A stretch of DNA of 64,000 nt from Phyllobacterium sp. YR531 (lineage in GTDB: Bacteria > Pseudomonadota > Alphaproteobacteria > Rhizobiales > Rhizobiaceae), in assembly GCF_000282595.1 (NCBI RefSeq), contig NZ_AKIZ01000002.1:1-64000 (forward strand), written 5' to 3'. How positions within the stretch are numbered: the first letter of the stretch is position 1; every line of letters begins with the position of its first letter. Both the position numbers and the translations under genes were made by a program. Below the pieces are notes generated by a model. It did not search any database. It was not told the origin of the DNA and saw only the letters and a program-made list of their open reading frames with translations. This document shows positions 17,435-25,966 of the stretch, one piece after another.

Positions 17435-18388
17435 TTATCGTCGCGTAGCCTTCTGCTCGGCCAATATACCCAAATAATACATCGCTATTGTGGCACCTGC
17501 GATTGCCGTCACATCTGCATGGTCGTAAGCGGGTGCGACTTCCACCACATCGGCGCCGATAATGTTGAGTTCTGTCAGGTGCCGCAGAACCGAGAGGATT
17601 TTTGCCGAGGATGGGCCACCTGCGACAGGCGTTCCTGTGCCTGGCGCATATGCCGGGTCGAGGCAGTCAATGTCGAAGGTCAGGTAGACTGGCTTACCCG
17701 CTGTGCGTGCAATAATCTGTTTTGCAATTTCCGCTGCGGAAAGCTCTTCGACCTCATAGCCATAGACAATCTTCAGGCCGCAATCATCAGGCGCATGGGT
17801 ACGAATACCAACCTGAATGGAATGAGCAGGATCAATGACGCCATCGCGGGCTGCCCGGCCAACAAAAGAGCCGTGGTCAATGCGTTTGCCATCATCATAC
17901 CATGTATCCTGATGCGCATCGAACTGCACCAGTGCAACCGGACCATGCTTGGCGGCGTGGGCCTTCAGGATAGGCCAGGTGACAAAGTGATCGCCACCAA
18001 GCGACAGCAGGAATGCGCCTGATTTGACGATCTTTGCTGCTTCCCGCTCAATTGCTGCAGGTGTCTTCTGGTGGTTGCCATAATCAAGCAGGCAATCGCC
18101 ATAGTCGATCACGGCCAAATCTTCAAAGAGATCGCGCTGGAATGGATATTGCGGGTCATTGTCGAAGATTGCTGAAGCACGGCGAATTGCTTGCGGGCCG
18201 AACCGCGCACCGGGCCGGTTCGAGACAGCCGAATCGAAAGGGATTCCCCAGACCACAACCTCTGCGCCGTTGAGGTTCTTGGTATAGCGTCTGCGCATGA
18301 AGGACAGCGCGCCTGCATGGGTGGGGTCGGTTGCCGCGCTGGTCAAAGTGCGTGCTGTAAAGGCATGATCGATGGATTTCGATGGCAT
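17435..18388 (-). CDS. speB: agmatinase (ureohydrolase family)
   Basis: 317 residues, the usual agmatinase length. It hydrolyses agmatine to putrescine and urea. The Mn-binding motifs of the arginase/agmatinase family are present: LSLGGDHFVTWPIL (His ligand), VQFDAHQDTWYDD (two Asp and a His), and LTFDIDCLDPAYAPGTGTPVAGG (two Asp), plus VVEVAPAYDHADVT near the end. The gene is bracketed on both sides by related palindromic elements. A different ureohydrolase substrate (guanidinobutyrate, for example) cannot be excluded from sequence. Confidence 0.92.
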   Translation of the reverse strand: MPSKSIDHAFTARTLTSAATDPTHAGALSFMRRRYTKNLNGAEVVVWGIPFDSAVSNRPGARFGPQAIRRASAIFDNDPQYPFQRDLFEDLAVIDYGDCLLDYGNHQKTPAAIEREAAKIVKSGAFLLSLGGDHFVTWPILKAHAAKHGPVALVQFDAHQDTWYDDGKRIDHGSFVGRAARDGVIDPAHSIQVGIRTHAPDDCGLKIVYGYEVEELSAAEIAKQIIARTAGKPVYLTFDIDCLDPAYAPGTGTPVAGGPSSAKILSVLRHLTELNIIGADVVEVAPAYDHADVTAIAGATIAMYYLGILAEQKATRR

Positions 18389-18426
18389 TGGCTTAATAAC
18401 TCCGGGAGTTCTGGCATCTCGGTTGC

Positions 18427-18562
18427 GCGTGGTTCGACAAGCTCACCATGAGGAAGGTGGTGCTTTGCAGGGACGCAATAACTGGCGATCTTGCAATTTC
18501 TCAGGAAGTTGTCCTCCAATGAAGAACACCACCTTCCTCGTGGTGAGCTTGTCGAACCACGC
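18427..18562. repeat. palindromic intergenic element, copy 2
   Basis: Two 36-bp arms (18427-18462 and 18527-18562), reverse complementary with one mismatch and separated by 64 bp. The outer part of each arm matches copy 1 (GCGTGGTTCGAC...CTCACCATGAGGAA) except that CAAG replaces CGGGG. It sits between the speB start and the rpsI terminator. Confidence 0.9.
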
Positions 18563-18600
18563 ACAGCGGCGAAGCTATCTCAAGCAAATCTTAGCGCAAC

Positions 18601-18630
18601 AAAAAAGCGGACCCGAAGGCCCGCTTTTTT
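18601..18630 (-). terminator. rho-independent terminator of rplM-rpsI
   Basis: Arms AAAAAAGCGG (18601-18610) and CCGCTTTTTT (18621-18630) around a GC-rich loop, 23 bp beyond the rpsI stop. On the minus strand the stem ends in a T run. Confidence 0.85.
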
Positions 18631-18652
18631 GTTCTGTCCGTATAAAGCGATA

Positions 18653-19129
18653 TTAGCGCTTCGAGAACTGGAACGAGCGACGGGCTTTCGCCTTGCCGTA
18701 CTTCTTACGTTCAACAACGCGGCTATCGCGTGTAAGGAAGCCGCCCTTTTTCAGAACGCCGCGCAGTGCAGGTTCGAAATAGGTGAGGGCCTTGGAGATG
18801 CCGTGACGAACTGCACCGGCCTGACCGGACAAACCACCACCGGCAACGGTAGCGATGATGTCGTACTGGCCAGCGCGGTTAGCAGCAACGATTGGCTGCT
18901 GCAGGATCATCTGCAGAACCGGACGGGCGAAATAAGCGCCATATTCCTTGTCGTTGACAACGATCTTGCCGGAACCTGGCTTGATCCAGACGCGGGCAAC
19001 CGCATCTTTACGCTTGCCGGTTGCGTATGCACGGCCCTTGGCATCGAGCTTCTGGACATGAACTGGTGCAGCAGCCTGCGTTGATGCAGCAGCGGAACCG
19101 AGTTCTGCGAGCGAGTTGAGCTCAGCCAT
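18653..19129 (-). CDS. rpsI: 30S ribosomal protein S9
   Basis: 158 residues. The conserved S9 core is clear: [14 protein letters not shown], a [23 protein letters not shown] region, [19 protein letters not shown], and the C-terminal tail [19 protein letters not shown] whose last Arg reaches the P-site tRNA. The N-terminal ~25 residues form the alphaproteobacterial extension. It lies 2 bp downstream of rplM in the usual rplM-rpsI operon. Confidence 0.98.
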   Translation of the reverse strand: MAELNSLAELGSAAASTQAAAPVHVQKLDAKGRAYATGKRKDAVARVWIKPGSGKIVVNDKEYGAYFARPVLQMILQQPIVAANRAGQYDIIATVAGGGLSGQAGAVRHGISKALTYFEPALRGVLKKGGFLTRDSRVVERKKYGKAKARRSFQFSKR

Positions 19130-19131
19130 TA

Positions 19132-19596
19132 TTATGCGCTCCTTTTGTTCTTGGAATTCAGCGCGCCAACGTCGAGGACTTCAGGTGCCTGCGCTTCATG
19201 TGGATGGTTTGAACCGGCATAAACGCGCAGGTTCTTCATCTGGCGACGGCCGAGCGGTCCGCGTGGAACCATGCGCTCAACTGCCTTTTCAACGACGCGC
19301 TCAGGAAAACGGCCGGAAAGCAACTGACCAGCAGTACGTTCCTTGATGCCGCCTGGATGGCCGGTGTGCCAGTAATAAATCTTGTCGGAAAGCTTCTTGC
19401 CTGTAAGGGCAACCTTTTCGGCATTGATGATGATGACATTGTCGCCATCGTCAACATGCGGGGTGAAGGTAGCTTTGTGCTTGCCGCGCAGGATGTTTGC
19501 GACGATGGTGGCGAGACGGCCGACGACGAGACCTTCGGCGTCAATCAGGATCCACTTTTTCGTCACATCTGCCGGCTTCTGTGTGAAGGTAGCCAT
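19132..19596 (-). CDS. rplM: 50S ribosomal protein L13
   Basis: 154 residues from ATG 19596 (AAGGAC 7 nt upstream; a longer in-frame start is not needed). Typical L13 features: [87 protein letters not shown] and [16 protein letters not shown]. First gene of the rplM-rpsI operon; a CTTGAC-N17-TTATTG promoter candidate lies about 125 bp upstream. Confidence 0.98.
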   Translation of the reverse strand: MATFTQKPADVTKKWILIDAEGLVVGRLATIVANILRGKHKATFTPHVDDGDNVIIINAEKVALTGKKLSDKIYYWHTGHPGGIKERTAGQLLSGRFPERVVEKAVERMVPRGPLGRRQMKNLRVYAGSNHPHEAQAPEVLDVGALNSKNKRSA

Positions 19597-19719
19597 TTGT
19601 GTTGTCCTTGAGATCATCCTTCATAAAAGAAGGCTTTTCTTGTTGCTTGGGTTGCGCGGATCATTGAAATTCGCACAACAATGAAAAACGGCGGGAAACC
19701 CCACCGCAGTCATGGGTCT

Positions 19720-19748
19720 CAATAAAGACTGCAGTGCAGGGCGTCAAG
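19720..19748 (-). promoter_or_regulatory. candidate promoter of rplM-rpsI
   Basis: On the minus strand CTTGAC (19748-19743), 17 nt, then TTATTG (19725-19720). The -35 matches the alphaproteobacterial housekeeping consensus; the -10 is weaker. It would give a leader of roughly 115 nt. Confidence 0.5.
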
Positions 19749-19796
19749 TTGTAAATTTCTGACTTATTGATAAATAGATAAGCGAATTCAATGGTT

Positions 19797-19822
19797 TGTG
19801 GTAAAGGTATTATATTACCACA
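19797..19822. promoter_or_regulatory. inverted repeat, candidate HigA operator
   Basis: Perfect arms TGTGGTAA (19797-19804) and TTACCACA (19815-19822), 10 nt apart, with an AT-rich TATTATAT in the spacer that could be a -10 box. It lies about 75 bp upstream of the higB start. HigA antitoxins commonly repress their own operon by binding palindromes overlapping the promoter, so this is the natural candidate site. Confidence 0.55.
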
Positions 19823-19897
19823 CTCACCTGCACGTTTAATCGATGCTTGCAGCCCAGCGTTGGTTGCTTTATGTGATCTATTGCATCACGCTGAGGC

Positions 19898-20175
19898 ATG
19901 ATCAGAAGTTTTCGTCATAAGGGTCTGAGGGAGTTTTTTGTAACGGGCTCCCTTCGAGGCATAAACGCTGCACACTCAAAGCGGCTGGCGTGCATTCTGG
20001 CCTTTCTCGACCGTGCTTCAATGCCTGATGACCTTAATATTCCGGGTTGGCGACTACATCACTGCATGGTTCGTTTGATGGTTTCTGGTCCATCTCGGTT
20101 ACCGGAAATTGGCGGGTGATATTTCGCTTCGCCGGGAATGATATCGAGCTGGTTGATTATCTGGATTATCACTGA
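19898..20175 (+). pseudogene. higB: HigB-type RelE-superfamily toxin, frameshifted
   Basis: The reading frame from ATG 19898 gives a clear HigB N-terminus (MIRSFRHKGLREFFVTGS, then INAAHSKRLACIL and LNIPGWRLHH) but then runs into a stop at 20119. The missing second half is present in another frame: FDGFWSISVTGNWRVIF, then RFAGNDIELVDYLDYH, ending at TGA 20175. Comparing with the normal HigB pattern GWRLHxxxGxxxGFW places a one-base deletion near 20065-20073, around the codons for HHCM. The toxin, an mRNA-cleaving RelE-fold RNase, is therefore interrupted, with the conserved C-terminal half out of frame. A sequencing error at that point would be the alternative. Confidence 0.85.
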
Positions 20176-20186
20176 GGAATTACTGC

Positions 20187-20474
20187 ATGGGACAGTTCAA
20201 TCCACCACATCCCGGTCAGACGCTTCTGGAAGATGTTTTACCGGCTCTTGCTATAACGGCAACCGAATTGGCTCGGCGTCTTGGTTTCGCAAGGGAAACA
20301 TTATCGCGTATCATGCACGGTCACGCGCCTGTCAGTCCTGATCTCGCGGTAAGGTTGGAACGTGCGGGCATAGGCAGGGCAAAGGTCTGGCTTGGTGTAC
20401 AGGCGGACTATGATCTGTGGCAGGCGGAACACCGCCATCAGCCACCAATCGAGCGTTTTGCTAATCTTCCATAG
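20187..20474 (+). CDS. higA: HigA-family antitoxin (XRE helix-turn-helix)
   Basis: 95 residues from ATG 20187 behind GAGGA, 11 bp after the end of the broken higB. The HTH_3 domain is typical of HigA: HPGQTLLEDVLPALAITATELARRLGFARETLSRIMHG, followed by SPDLAVRLERAG and WLGVQADYDLWQ. It should bind HigB and repress the operon through the palindrome upstream. The toxin is frameshifted, but the antitoxin frame is intact and could still act as a DNA-binding repressor. Confidence 0.92.
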   Translation: MGQFNPPHPGQTLLEDVLPALAITATELARRLGFARETLSRIMHGHAPVSPDLAVRLERAGIGRAKVWLGVQADYDLWQAEHRHQPPIERFANLP

Positions 20475-20481
20475 TATGAGC

Positions 20482-20509
20482 AAGTAACGCCCCCGGAGGG
20501 GCATTACTT
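20482..20509. terminator. bidirectional terminator between higA and cysK
   Basis: Arms AAGTAACGCCCC (20482-20493) and GGGGCATTACTT (20498-20509) with one wobble pair and a 4-nt loop, followed by T residues on the plus strand. It serves the convergent ends of higA and cysK. Confidence 0.75.
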
Positions 20510-20519
20510 TCCTGACAGA

Positions 20520-21494
20520 TCAGCCATCCAGTCCTTCGAACAGCACCGTTGACAGGTAGCGTTCGGCGAAGGAGGGGATGATGATGACAATGTTCTTGCC
20601 CTTGTTCTCAGGGCGTTTGCCAACTTCAATTGCTGCGGTCAGCGCCGCGCCGGAGGAGATGCCGACAGGCACGCCTTCAACACGGGCGACCAGACGGGCA
20701 TTGGCGAAGGAATCCTCGTTGGAGACCTGTATGACCTCATCATAAATATGTGTATCGAGCACGCTCGGCGCAAAACCGGCACCGATGCCTTGAATCTTGT
20801 GCGGCCCGGGATTGCCACCAGACAGAACAGGCGAATCCTTTGGCTCAACGGCGATGATCTGCACGCCGGGCTTGCGCTGCTTCAGCACCTGGCCAACGCC
20901 GGTAATCGTGCCGCCGGTGCCAATACCGGAAATCAGGATGTCGACGGTACCATCCGTATCGTTCCAGATTTCCTCAGCTGTTGTCTTGCGATGGATTTCA
21001 GGGTTGGCCGGATTGTCAAACTGGCCCGGAATGATTGCGCCCGGCGTGGTTTCAACCAGCTCGTTTGCCTTGGCAATCGCGCCTTTCATGCCCTTGGCAC
21101 CTTCCGTCAAAACCAGTTCTGCTCCGAGCAGCTTAAGCATTTTGCGTCGCTCGACAGACATGGTTTCTGGCATGGTAAGTATCAGGCGATAGCCCTTCGC
21201 AGCAGCGGCAAAGGCAAGCGCAATACCTGTATTGCCGGAAGTGGGCTCCACAAACACTGTCTTGCCGGGAACGGCCTTGCCCTGATCTTCCAGTGACTGG
21301 ATAAGCGCTACGCCGATACGATCCTTGACGCTTGCGATCGGGTTGAAAAATTCGAGCTTGCCGAGAAGGTTGGCAACGACACCGTTTTCCTTGGCAAACT
21401 TGTCGAGACGTACCAGAGGCGTGTCACCGATCGTATCGACAATGGAGTTGTAGATACGGCCACGGCCCGGTTTGTGTGTCGCGTCGTTGCTCAT
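20520..21494 (-). CDS. cysK: cysteine synthase A (O-acetylserine sulfhydrylase)
   Basis: 324 residues. PLP-dependent replacement of acetate in O-acetylserine by sulfide. Features: the PLP lysine in [15 protein letters not shown], the substrate loop [14 protein letters not shown], the glycine-rich phosphate cradle [17 protein letters not shown], and [13 protein letters not shown]. Length and motifs fit CysK rather than cystathionine beta-synthase. It is a single gene with an upstream AT-rich region. Confidence 0.95.
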   Translation of the reverse strand: MSNDATHKPGRGRIYNSIVDTIGDTPLVRLDKFAKENGVVANLLGKLEFFNPIASVKDRIGVALIQSLEDQGKAVPGKTVFVEPTSGNTGIALAFAAAAKGYRLILTMPETMSVERRKMLKLLGAELVLTEGAKGMKGAIAKANELVETTPGAIIPGQFDNPANPEIHRKTTAEEIWNDTDGTVDILISGIGTGGTITGVGQVLKQRKPGVQIIAVEPKDSPVLSGGNPGPHKIQGIGAGFAPSVLDTHIYDEVIQVSNEDSFANARLVARVEGVPVGISSGAALTAAIEVGKRPENKGKNIVIIIPSFAERYLSTVLFEGLDG

Positions 21495-21633
21495 GAATAG
21501 TCTCCCGATTTAAATATGGTTCGGGCGATCTTATGGTCCCGGGCTGAAAATTCATAGTCGGGCATATACACAAACGAGCATGCTGTTGGAAAATTAAACT
21601 AATAATCCATAGTCAGAAGAATAAAAATCCTTG

Positions 21634-22254
21634 TCAGCCTGCGCGGCCAGCAATCGCCAGCGCCGCGCCCGCCATGAAGGCCGCGGCAGTGCGGTTCAGA
21701 CGCTTTAGTGCACGTGGCGAAGCCAGAAGTCCGCGCGCCTTGGCAGCCAGCGCCAGATAAGGCACCAGCACAATCATGAGCACGATAACCGTAATAATGG
21801 CCAGAATGGAATAATCAGCCAATGTGATCGAATGAAGATCGACGAGGGTAGGCGTCAGGGCGATATAAAAGAGCATGGTTTTCGGATTGCCCAAGGTCAG
21901 CGTCAATCCTGCCAGAACTGCCGAAAAATTGCCGCCGCGGCTCTTCTTTGCCTGAATCTTCTCGGTCGAAATACCTGTGGTCCAAAGCTTCCAGGCCAGA
22001 TAGCTCAGATAAGCAACGCCAGCCCATTTGATGATCAGGAACAGCGTGCCGAAAGTCTGTGCCACGACTGCAAGACCCAGCACCACAGCGGTCAGATAGG
22101 TCAGATCGCCGAGCACCAGCCCGATGGACATGAACAGCGACGAGCGAAAACCAGAGCCAAGTGCACGGGCGACAAGGGCGGTAACACCCGGGCCGGGGAT
22201 GGCTGCGGCGATAGCAAGTGCGCCCGAGTAGGCAATAAAACCGGCGAGTGTCAT
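21634..22254 (-). CDS. LysE/RhtB family exporter
   Basis: 206 residues from ATG 22254, the usual LysE length; the longer in-frame reading adds a polar N-terminus that does not belong to the family. Six hydrophobic segments and the family motif AIPGPGVTALVARALGSGFR after the first helix are visible, with LTLGNPKTMLFYIALTPTLV in the middle. It would export amino acids or related small molecules across the inner membrane. The specific substrate is unknown. Confidence 0.9.
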   Translation of the reverse strand: MTLAGFIAYSGALAIAAAIPGPGVTALVARALGSGFRSSLFMSIGLVLGDLTYLTAVVLGLAVVAQTFGTLFLIIKWAGVAYLSYLAWKLWTTGISTEKIQAKKSRGGNFSAVLAGLTLTLGNPKTMLFYIALTPTLVDLHSITLADYSILAIITVIVLMIVLVPYLALAAKARGLLASPRALKRLNRTAAAFMAGAALAIAGRAG

Positions 22255-22474
22255 GATACTGACTCTGATGATGTTGATGAACGCGGCGGAAGATACTCTC
22301 ACGCATGCACCCTGTCTATCGGCTGATTTCAACAGTGATTATCAATTTTATTGATCGTTTGAGATTTAATAAGTTCAGAATGAAAGGTCGTCGGTAATAG
22401 CAGGGCAAACCACGCACTATTTCAATGCAGCTATCCAACTTTCTCACCTTGAAAAATCCTATCAAACTCTCTAG

Positions 22475-22491
22475 TTTAGAATTATTCTAAT
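22475..22491 (+). promoter_or_regulatory. ICE motif (Irr-binding site) upstream of mbfA
   Basis: TTTAGAATTATTCTAAT matches the rhizobial iron control element TTTAGAA-N3-TTCTAAA in 16 of 17 positions. It ends 13 nt before the mbfA start codon, so bound Irr would block transcription or promoter clearance. In Agrobacterium, mbfA is known to be repressed by Irr under iron limitation. Confidence 0.85.
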
Positions 22492-22504
22492 TTAGGATAT
22501 CATC

Positions 22505-23488
22505 ATGCTCAGCCGTTTCTTCGGTCACCGCCGTCACGACCTTTCCTCTCTTTCGGAACAGCAAATTCTCGCCCTTGCCATCTCCTCGGAAGAGGATGAT
22601 GCGCGCATCTATCTCGCTTATGCGGATGGTCTGCGGGATGATTTTCCGCAAAGCGCCAAGGTTTTTGAAGATATGGCGGAGGAGGAAAACAGCCATCGCC
22701 AGGCATTGATCGATTTGCATGTCGAGCGCTTCGGCAGCCGCATTCCTCTGATCCGGCGTGAGCATGTGCGCGGTTATATCGAGCGTAAGCCCGATTGGCT
22801 GGTTCGCCCGCTTGGCATCGACAGGGTGCGGGAGATGGCTGAAAAAATGGAGGAGCAGGCCTATCGGTTCTACACTGAGGCGGTAAAACTCGTAAGCGAT
22901 GCATCAACCCGCAAGCTGTTGGGTGATCTGGCTATTGCTGAAAAAGTGCATGAATCGCTGGCACATCGTCTGGGCGAGCATCATACACCTGACAGCGTGC
23001 AGCAGGATGAAAAGCAGACAGAGCGGCGCCAGTTTCTGTTGACCTATATTCAGCCCGGTCTGGCTGGCCTCATGGACGGGTCCGTCTCGACGCTTGCGCC
23101 TATTTTCGCCGCGGCTTTTGCGACACAGGACACATGGCAGACATTTCTCGTTGGCCTGTCCGCATCGCTTGGTGCAGGTATTTCCATGGGCTTTACCGAA
23201 GCTGCCCATGATGACGGAAAGCTGTCCGGTCGTGGTTCGCCACTCAAGCGTGGTCTGGCCAATGGTTTGATGACGACAATTGGCGGTCTTGGTCATGCGC
23301 TGCCTTACCTGATCACGAACTTCTGGACAGCAACGACAATTGCGGCGCTGGTGGTTTTCGTCGAGCTTTGGGCGATCGCGTTTATCCAGCACAAATATAT
23401 GGAAACGCCGTTCTTCCGTGCTGCCATACAGGTTGTGCTTGGGGGCGGACTGGTACTTGCCACGGGCATATTGATCGGCAATGCCTGA
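22505..23488 (+). CDS. mbfA: membrane-bound ferritin-like iron exporter MbfA
   Basis: 327 residues with a two-domain layout. Residues ~1-165 form a ferritin-like/rubrerythrin four-helix domain with di-iron ligands (ISSEEDDARIY, MAEEENSHR, KMEEQAYRFY, AEKVHESL). Residues ~180-327 are a VIT1/CCC1 domain with about four membrane helices (LTYIQPGLAGLMDGSVSTLAP, SASLGAGISMGFTEAAHDDG). MbfA of Agrobacterium and Bradyrhizobium has this fusion and exports iron, protecting against iron and peroxide stress. An ICE box lies directly upstream, predicting repression by Irr when iron is low and expression when iron is high. Confidence 0.95.
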   Translation: MLSRFFGHRRHDLSSLSEQQILALAISSEEDDARIYLAYADGLRDDFPQSAKVFEDMAEEENSHRQALIDLHVERFGSRIPLIRREHVRGYIERKPDWLVRPLGIDRVREMAEKMEEQAYRFYTEAVKLVSDASTRKLLGDLAIAEKVHESLAHRLGEHHTPDSVQQDEKQTERRQFLLTYIQPGLAGLMDGSVSTLAPIFAAAFATQDTWQTFLVGLSASLGAGISMGFTEAAHDDGKLSGRGSPLKRGLANGLMTTIGGLGHALPYLITNFWTATTIAALVVFVELWAIAFIQHKYMETPFFRAAIQVVLGGGLVLATGILIGNA

Positions 23489-23498
23489 TCAACATGCA

Positions 23499-24719
23499 CT
23501 AATGTGCAACTGACGGCTGCGGCGGGGCAATGTTGCGCCGCCACACGATGAATAGCCCCAATGCCAACAGGGCTACGCCTCCATGGAAGATATAAGCCAG
23601 GGAATAGCCGCCCTTTGTGGTCAGCCAGCCCGCTACAATATTGCTGGTGGAAGCGCCTATGCCTTGCATCGTCATGACGGCGGCCAAACCTACATTGAAC
23701 CTGCCTGAGCCCGACAATATGCGTTCTGCCGCAATCGGCGTCGCAATGCCGATCAGCCCGGCACCAACTCCATCAAGTATCTGAACTGGAAAAATCACCC
23801 AGAAATCAGTGAAACTCCCGGCGATCAGCCCGCGAACCGGCAGCGCAGCAAGAGCAATAATGAAAACCGTAGCAAGCCCGAAGCGTTTGATCAGCCACGG
23901 TGCAGCCACGGCCATCACAATCATCGCCACCTGTGAGACGCCAGTGGTGATAGCGGTTGTGCGGAAAGGTGTTCCGAGTTGAATGGAGAAATCCTGAGCG
24001 ATAAGGCGACTGATCGGGGCATTGCCAAAGTGAAATACCATCAGGATAACAGCCAGCAGAATAAGGCCCGGAGTGCTGATGAGCACCGAATAGCCGGATG
24101 GTCCAGGCGCACCGTCATCATGCGCCAATCCACGTGCAACACGATGGTCTATTTTCGCTGGATCAATCGCGTATACGGCTACCAATGTTGCCAGCGCTGT
24201 TATGATCATCAGTCCGATCACACCGGACAGGCCGAAAAACGTAGTTGCGGCATAAACAGCGGCCAAGGAAACGACATTACCGGCGTGGTTCCAGAATTCA
24301 TTGCGGGCAACCTGCTGCGGAAACAGCGTTTCGCCGACAAGTCCAAGCGTCAGGCCCATCAACGCCGGACCGATGACTGCGCCAACGATGGCAGTAACTG
24401 CCTGGCCGCCGAACACGCTGGCATTTCCCGGGCTGTTGAGTGTCCAAAGCGCCGCAGCGGTAACCAGTACGACAGGCACTGCGATCAATGTTCGCTTGTA
24501 GGACGAGCCATCGACAAGCGCTCCGAATAATGGCGTTGCAACCATTCCGAGAATTCCGCCAAGCGTTGCAATCAAGCCAAGGGTCAGCGGTGACCAACCA
24601 TGCGTAGCCAAAAATCCATCAAGAAATGGTCCGAGCCCATCGCGGGCATCGGCAAGAAAGAAATTAAGCGCTGCAAGCGCAACAATGGACCGACCGGCGA
24701 GTGTGGTAGCAGGCTGCAC
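23499..24719 (-). CDS. MFS transporter
   Basis: 406 residues, twelve hydrophobic segments. The loop PLFGALVDGSSYKRTLIA fits MFS motif A and the first helix carries LNFFLADARDGLGPFL, a pattern seen in a rhizobial MFS subgroup. It is convergent with mbfA (10 bp apart). The substrate is unknown. Confidence 0.88.
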   Translation of the reverse strand: MQPATTLAGRSIVALAALNFFLADARDGLGPFLDGFLATHGWSPLTLGLIATLGGILGMVATPLFGALVDGSSYKRTLIAVPVVLVTAAALWTLNSPGNASVFGGQAVTAIVGAVIGPALMGLTLGLVGETLFPQQVARNEFWNHAGNVVSLAAVYAATTFFGLSGVIGLMIITALATLVAVYAIDPAKIDHRVARGLAHDDGAPGPSGYSVLISTPGLILLAVILMVFHFGNAPISRLIAQDFSIQLGTPFRTTAITTGVSQVAMIVMAVAAPWLIKRFGLATVFIIALAALPVRGLIAGSFTDFWVIFPVQILDGVGAGLIGIATPIAAERILSGSGRFNVGLAAVMTMQGIGASTSNIVAGWLTTKGGYSLAYIFHGGVALLALGLFIVWRRNIAPPQPSVAH

Positions 24720-24732
24720 GATCGTGTTCCTT

Positions 24733-24942
24733 TCAGAACATAAGGGAAGTGGCTTTGGCTCGACTTAACAGGGCTATAAAATCTTCAGGCAATAACTGTG
24801 AAATAGGCGTGCCCCATAACGGTTCACGCAGTTTCCGGTTCCCCGCATCGAGAAGAAAATTTGGAACAGCGATCAGCAGGTCGTCTGCCTTGATCTTCCT
24901 GCCGATAAGTCGGAGGCAATTTGGATTGTTAGCGCCGCAATG
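24733..24942 (-). pseudogene. start-less coding-like fragment
   Basis: On the minus strand a frame of about 69 codons lies between TAA (24945-24943) and TGA (24735-24733). It reads with natural-looking composition (CLRLIGRKIKADDLL, then LLDAGNRKLREPLWG and LPEDFIALLSRAKATS) but has no ATG or GTG and no upstream ribosome site. It may be the 3' remnant of a deleted gene. I do not recognise the family, and chance is a real alternative. Confidence 0.3.
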
Positions 24943-24980
24943 TTAGATGTGCTGAATGCTCATTGATCGGGGAGGGATGC

Positions 24981-25544
24981 GTGAGAAAGCTTAAATTGCA
25001 GATGGGAGTTTCTGTCGATGGTTTCGTTTCGAGACCAGAGAGTGAAAGCTGGATTTCCGAGTGGGATGAGCAGCTTTGGCGGTTCACGGCGGACTTGATC
25101 GAAACCAGCGATACGATTCTGCTTGGCAGGGGCATGACCCCCGAATTCATGACCTATTGGGAAGAAGCGGCGAACAAACCGGAAGATCAGGAATTTCGCA
25201 TCGCCAAATTGCTTGTCGATATGCCAAAGATCGTCTTTAGCCAAACCATCAATGAGGTCGCAGGTCTCAATTCGCGGGTGGAAAATGGCCCGCTGGTAGA
25301 GGCCGTCACGCAGTTGAAGCAACAGCCGGGAAAAGACCTTATCGTCTATGGAGGGATAGGCTTCGTTTCGTCACTTATAGAGAACGGATTGATCGACGAG
25401 TTTCACTTCTTTGTTCACCCCTTTGCCTTTGGTGGCGGCGGACGGATTTTCAAATCTCTTGTTCCGCTGAAGCACGAGGCGTCGACCGCCTATGAGTGCG
25501 GTATCGTCGTGAATAGCTACATTCTCGACAATAACCAAACCTAA
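24981..25544 (+). CDS. dihydrofolate reductase-like protein (RibD C-terminal domain family)
   Basis: 187 residues from GTG 24981, placed by a GGGGAGGGA ribosome site. The protein has the RibD_C/DHFR-like Rossmann fold: KLKLQMGVSVDGFVSRPE at the start, ETSDTILLGRGMTPEFMTYW, LIVYGGIGFVSSLIENGLIDEFHFFVHP, and a Gly-rich GGGGRIFKSL. Relatives of the YyaP/YwjB kind are probably NAD(P)H-dependent reductases of unknown substrate. Its last 4 nt overlap the convergent thioesterase gene. Confidence 0.85.
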   Translation: MRKLKLQMGVSVDGFVSRPESESWISEWDEQLWRFTADLIETSDTILLGRGMTPEFMTYWEEAANKPEDQEFRIAKLLVDMPKIVFSQTINEVAGLNSRVENGPLVEAVTQLKQQPGKDLIVYGGIGFVSSLIENGLIDEFHFFVHPFAFGGGGRIFKSLVPLKHEASTAYECGIVVNSYILDNNQT

Positions 25545-25966
25545 TTGGGGGGTATGGAATAGGTGGCTGTAGCTTGAGCGACAAGCTCGCCGCTGGCTCC
25601 GCTGGTCAGTGCAATATCGACCACCGCGAGGCGCTTTCCAAGTTTCAGCAGCGTAGCTTTTGCATCCACCGGGCCAATTTCCGGTTTGCGCAGGAAGTTG
25701 ATATTGAGGTTTGTTGTGACGGCCAGCGCAACGGGGCCGATCTGAGCGAGAATGGCAACATAGGCTGTAATGTCGGCAAGCGCGAAAAGGGTCGGACCTG
25801 AAACTGTGCCGCCCGGGCGCAAATGCCTGACCGTAGGTTCAAGCCGCATGGTGGCGTAACCATCGCCGGCACCCGTTACGGTGTAAGCCACGCCATCGGC
25901 ATTGACCTGGGGAAACTCCTGCTCGAGAAAGGCAGTAAGGGCGCCAACATCCATCATCGCAGCCAT
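25541..25966 (-). CDS. PaaI family (hotdog-fold) thioesterase
   Basis: 141 residues from ATG 25966, with AAGGGAAG upstream. Hotdog domain with RPGGTVSGPTLFALADITAYVAIL (the helix and catalytic region with Asp) and VALAVTTNLNINFLRKPE, followed by AKATLLKLGKRLAVVDIAL. It hydrolyses acyl-CoA or aryl-CoA thioesters. It is divergent from the next gene and lies close to an enoyl-CoA hydratase, suggesting a role in acyl-CoA metabolism. Confidence 0.88.
   Translation of the reverse strand: MAAMMDVGALTAFLEQEFPQVNADGVAYTVTGAGDGYATMRLEPTVRHLRPGGTVSGPTLFALADITAYVAILAQIGPVALAVTTNLNINFLRKPEIGPVDAKATLLKLGKRLAVVDIALTSGASGELVAQATATYSIPPN

Noticed and set aside
18491-19084. 197-codon plus-strand ORF
   Set aside because: It runs through the palindromic repeat, the terminator and antisense to rpsI, which is unambiguous.
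22405-22425. Partial match (AACCACGCACTAT) to the palindromic element near speB
   Set aside because: Only 13 bases match one end of an arm; no partner arm is present, so it is at most a remnant.
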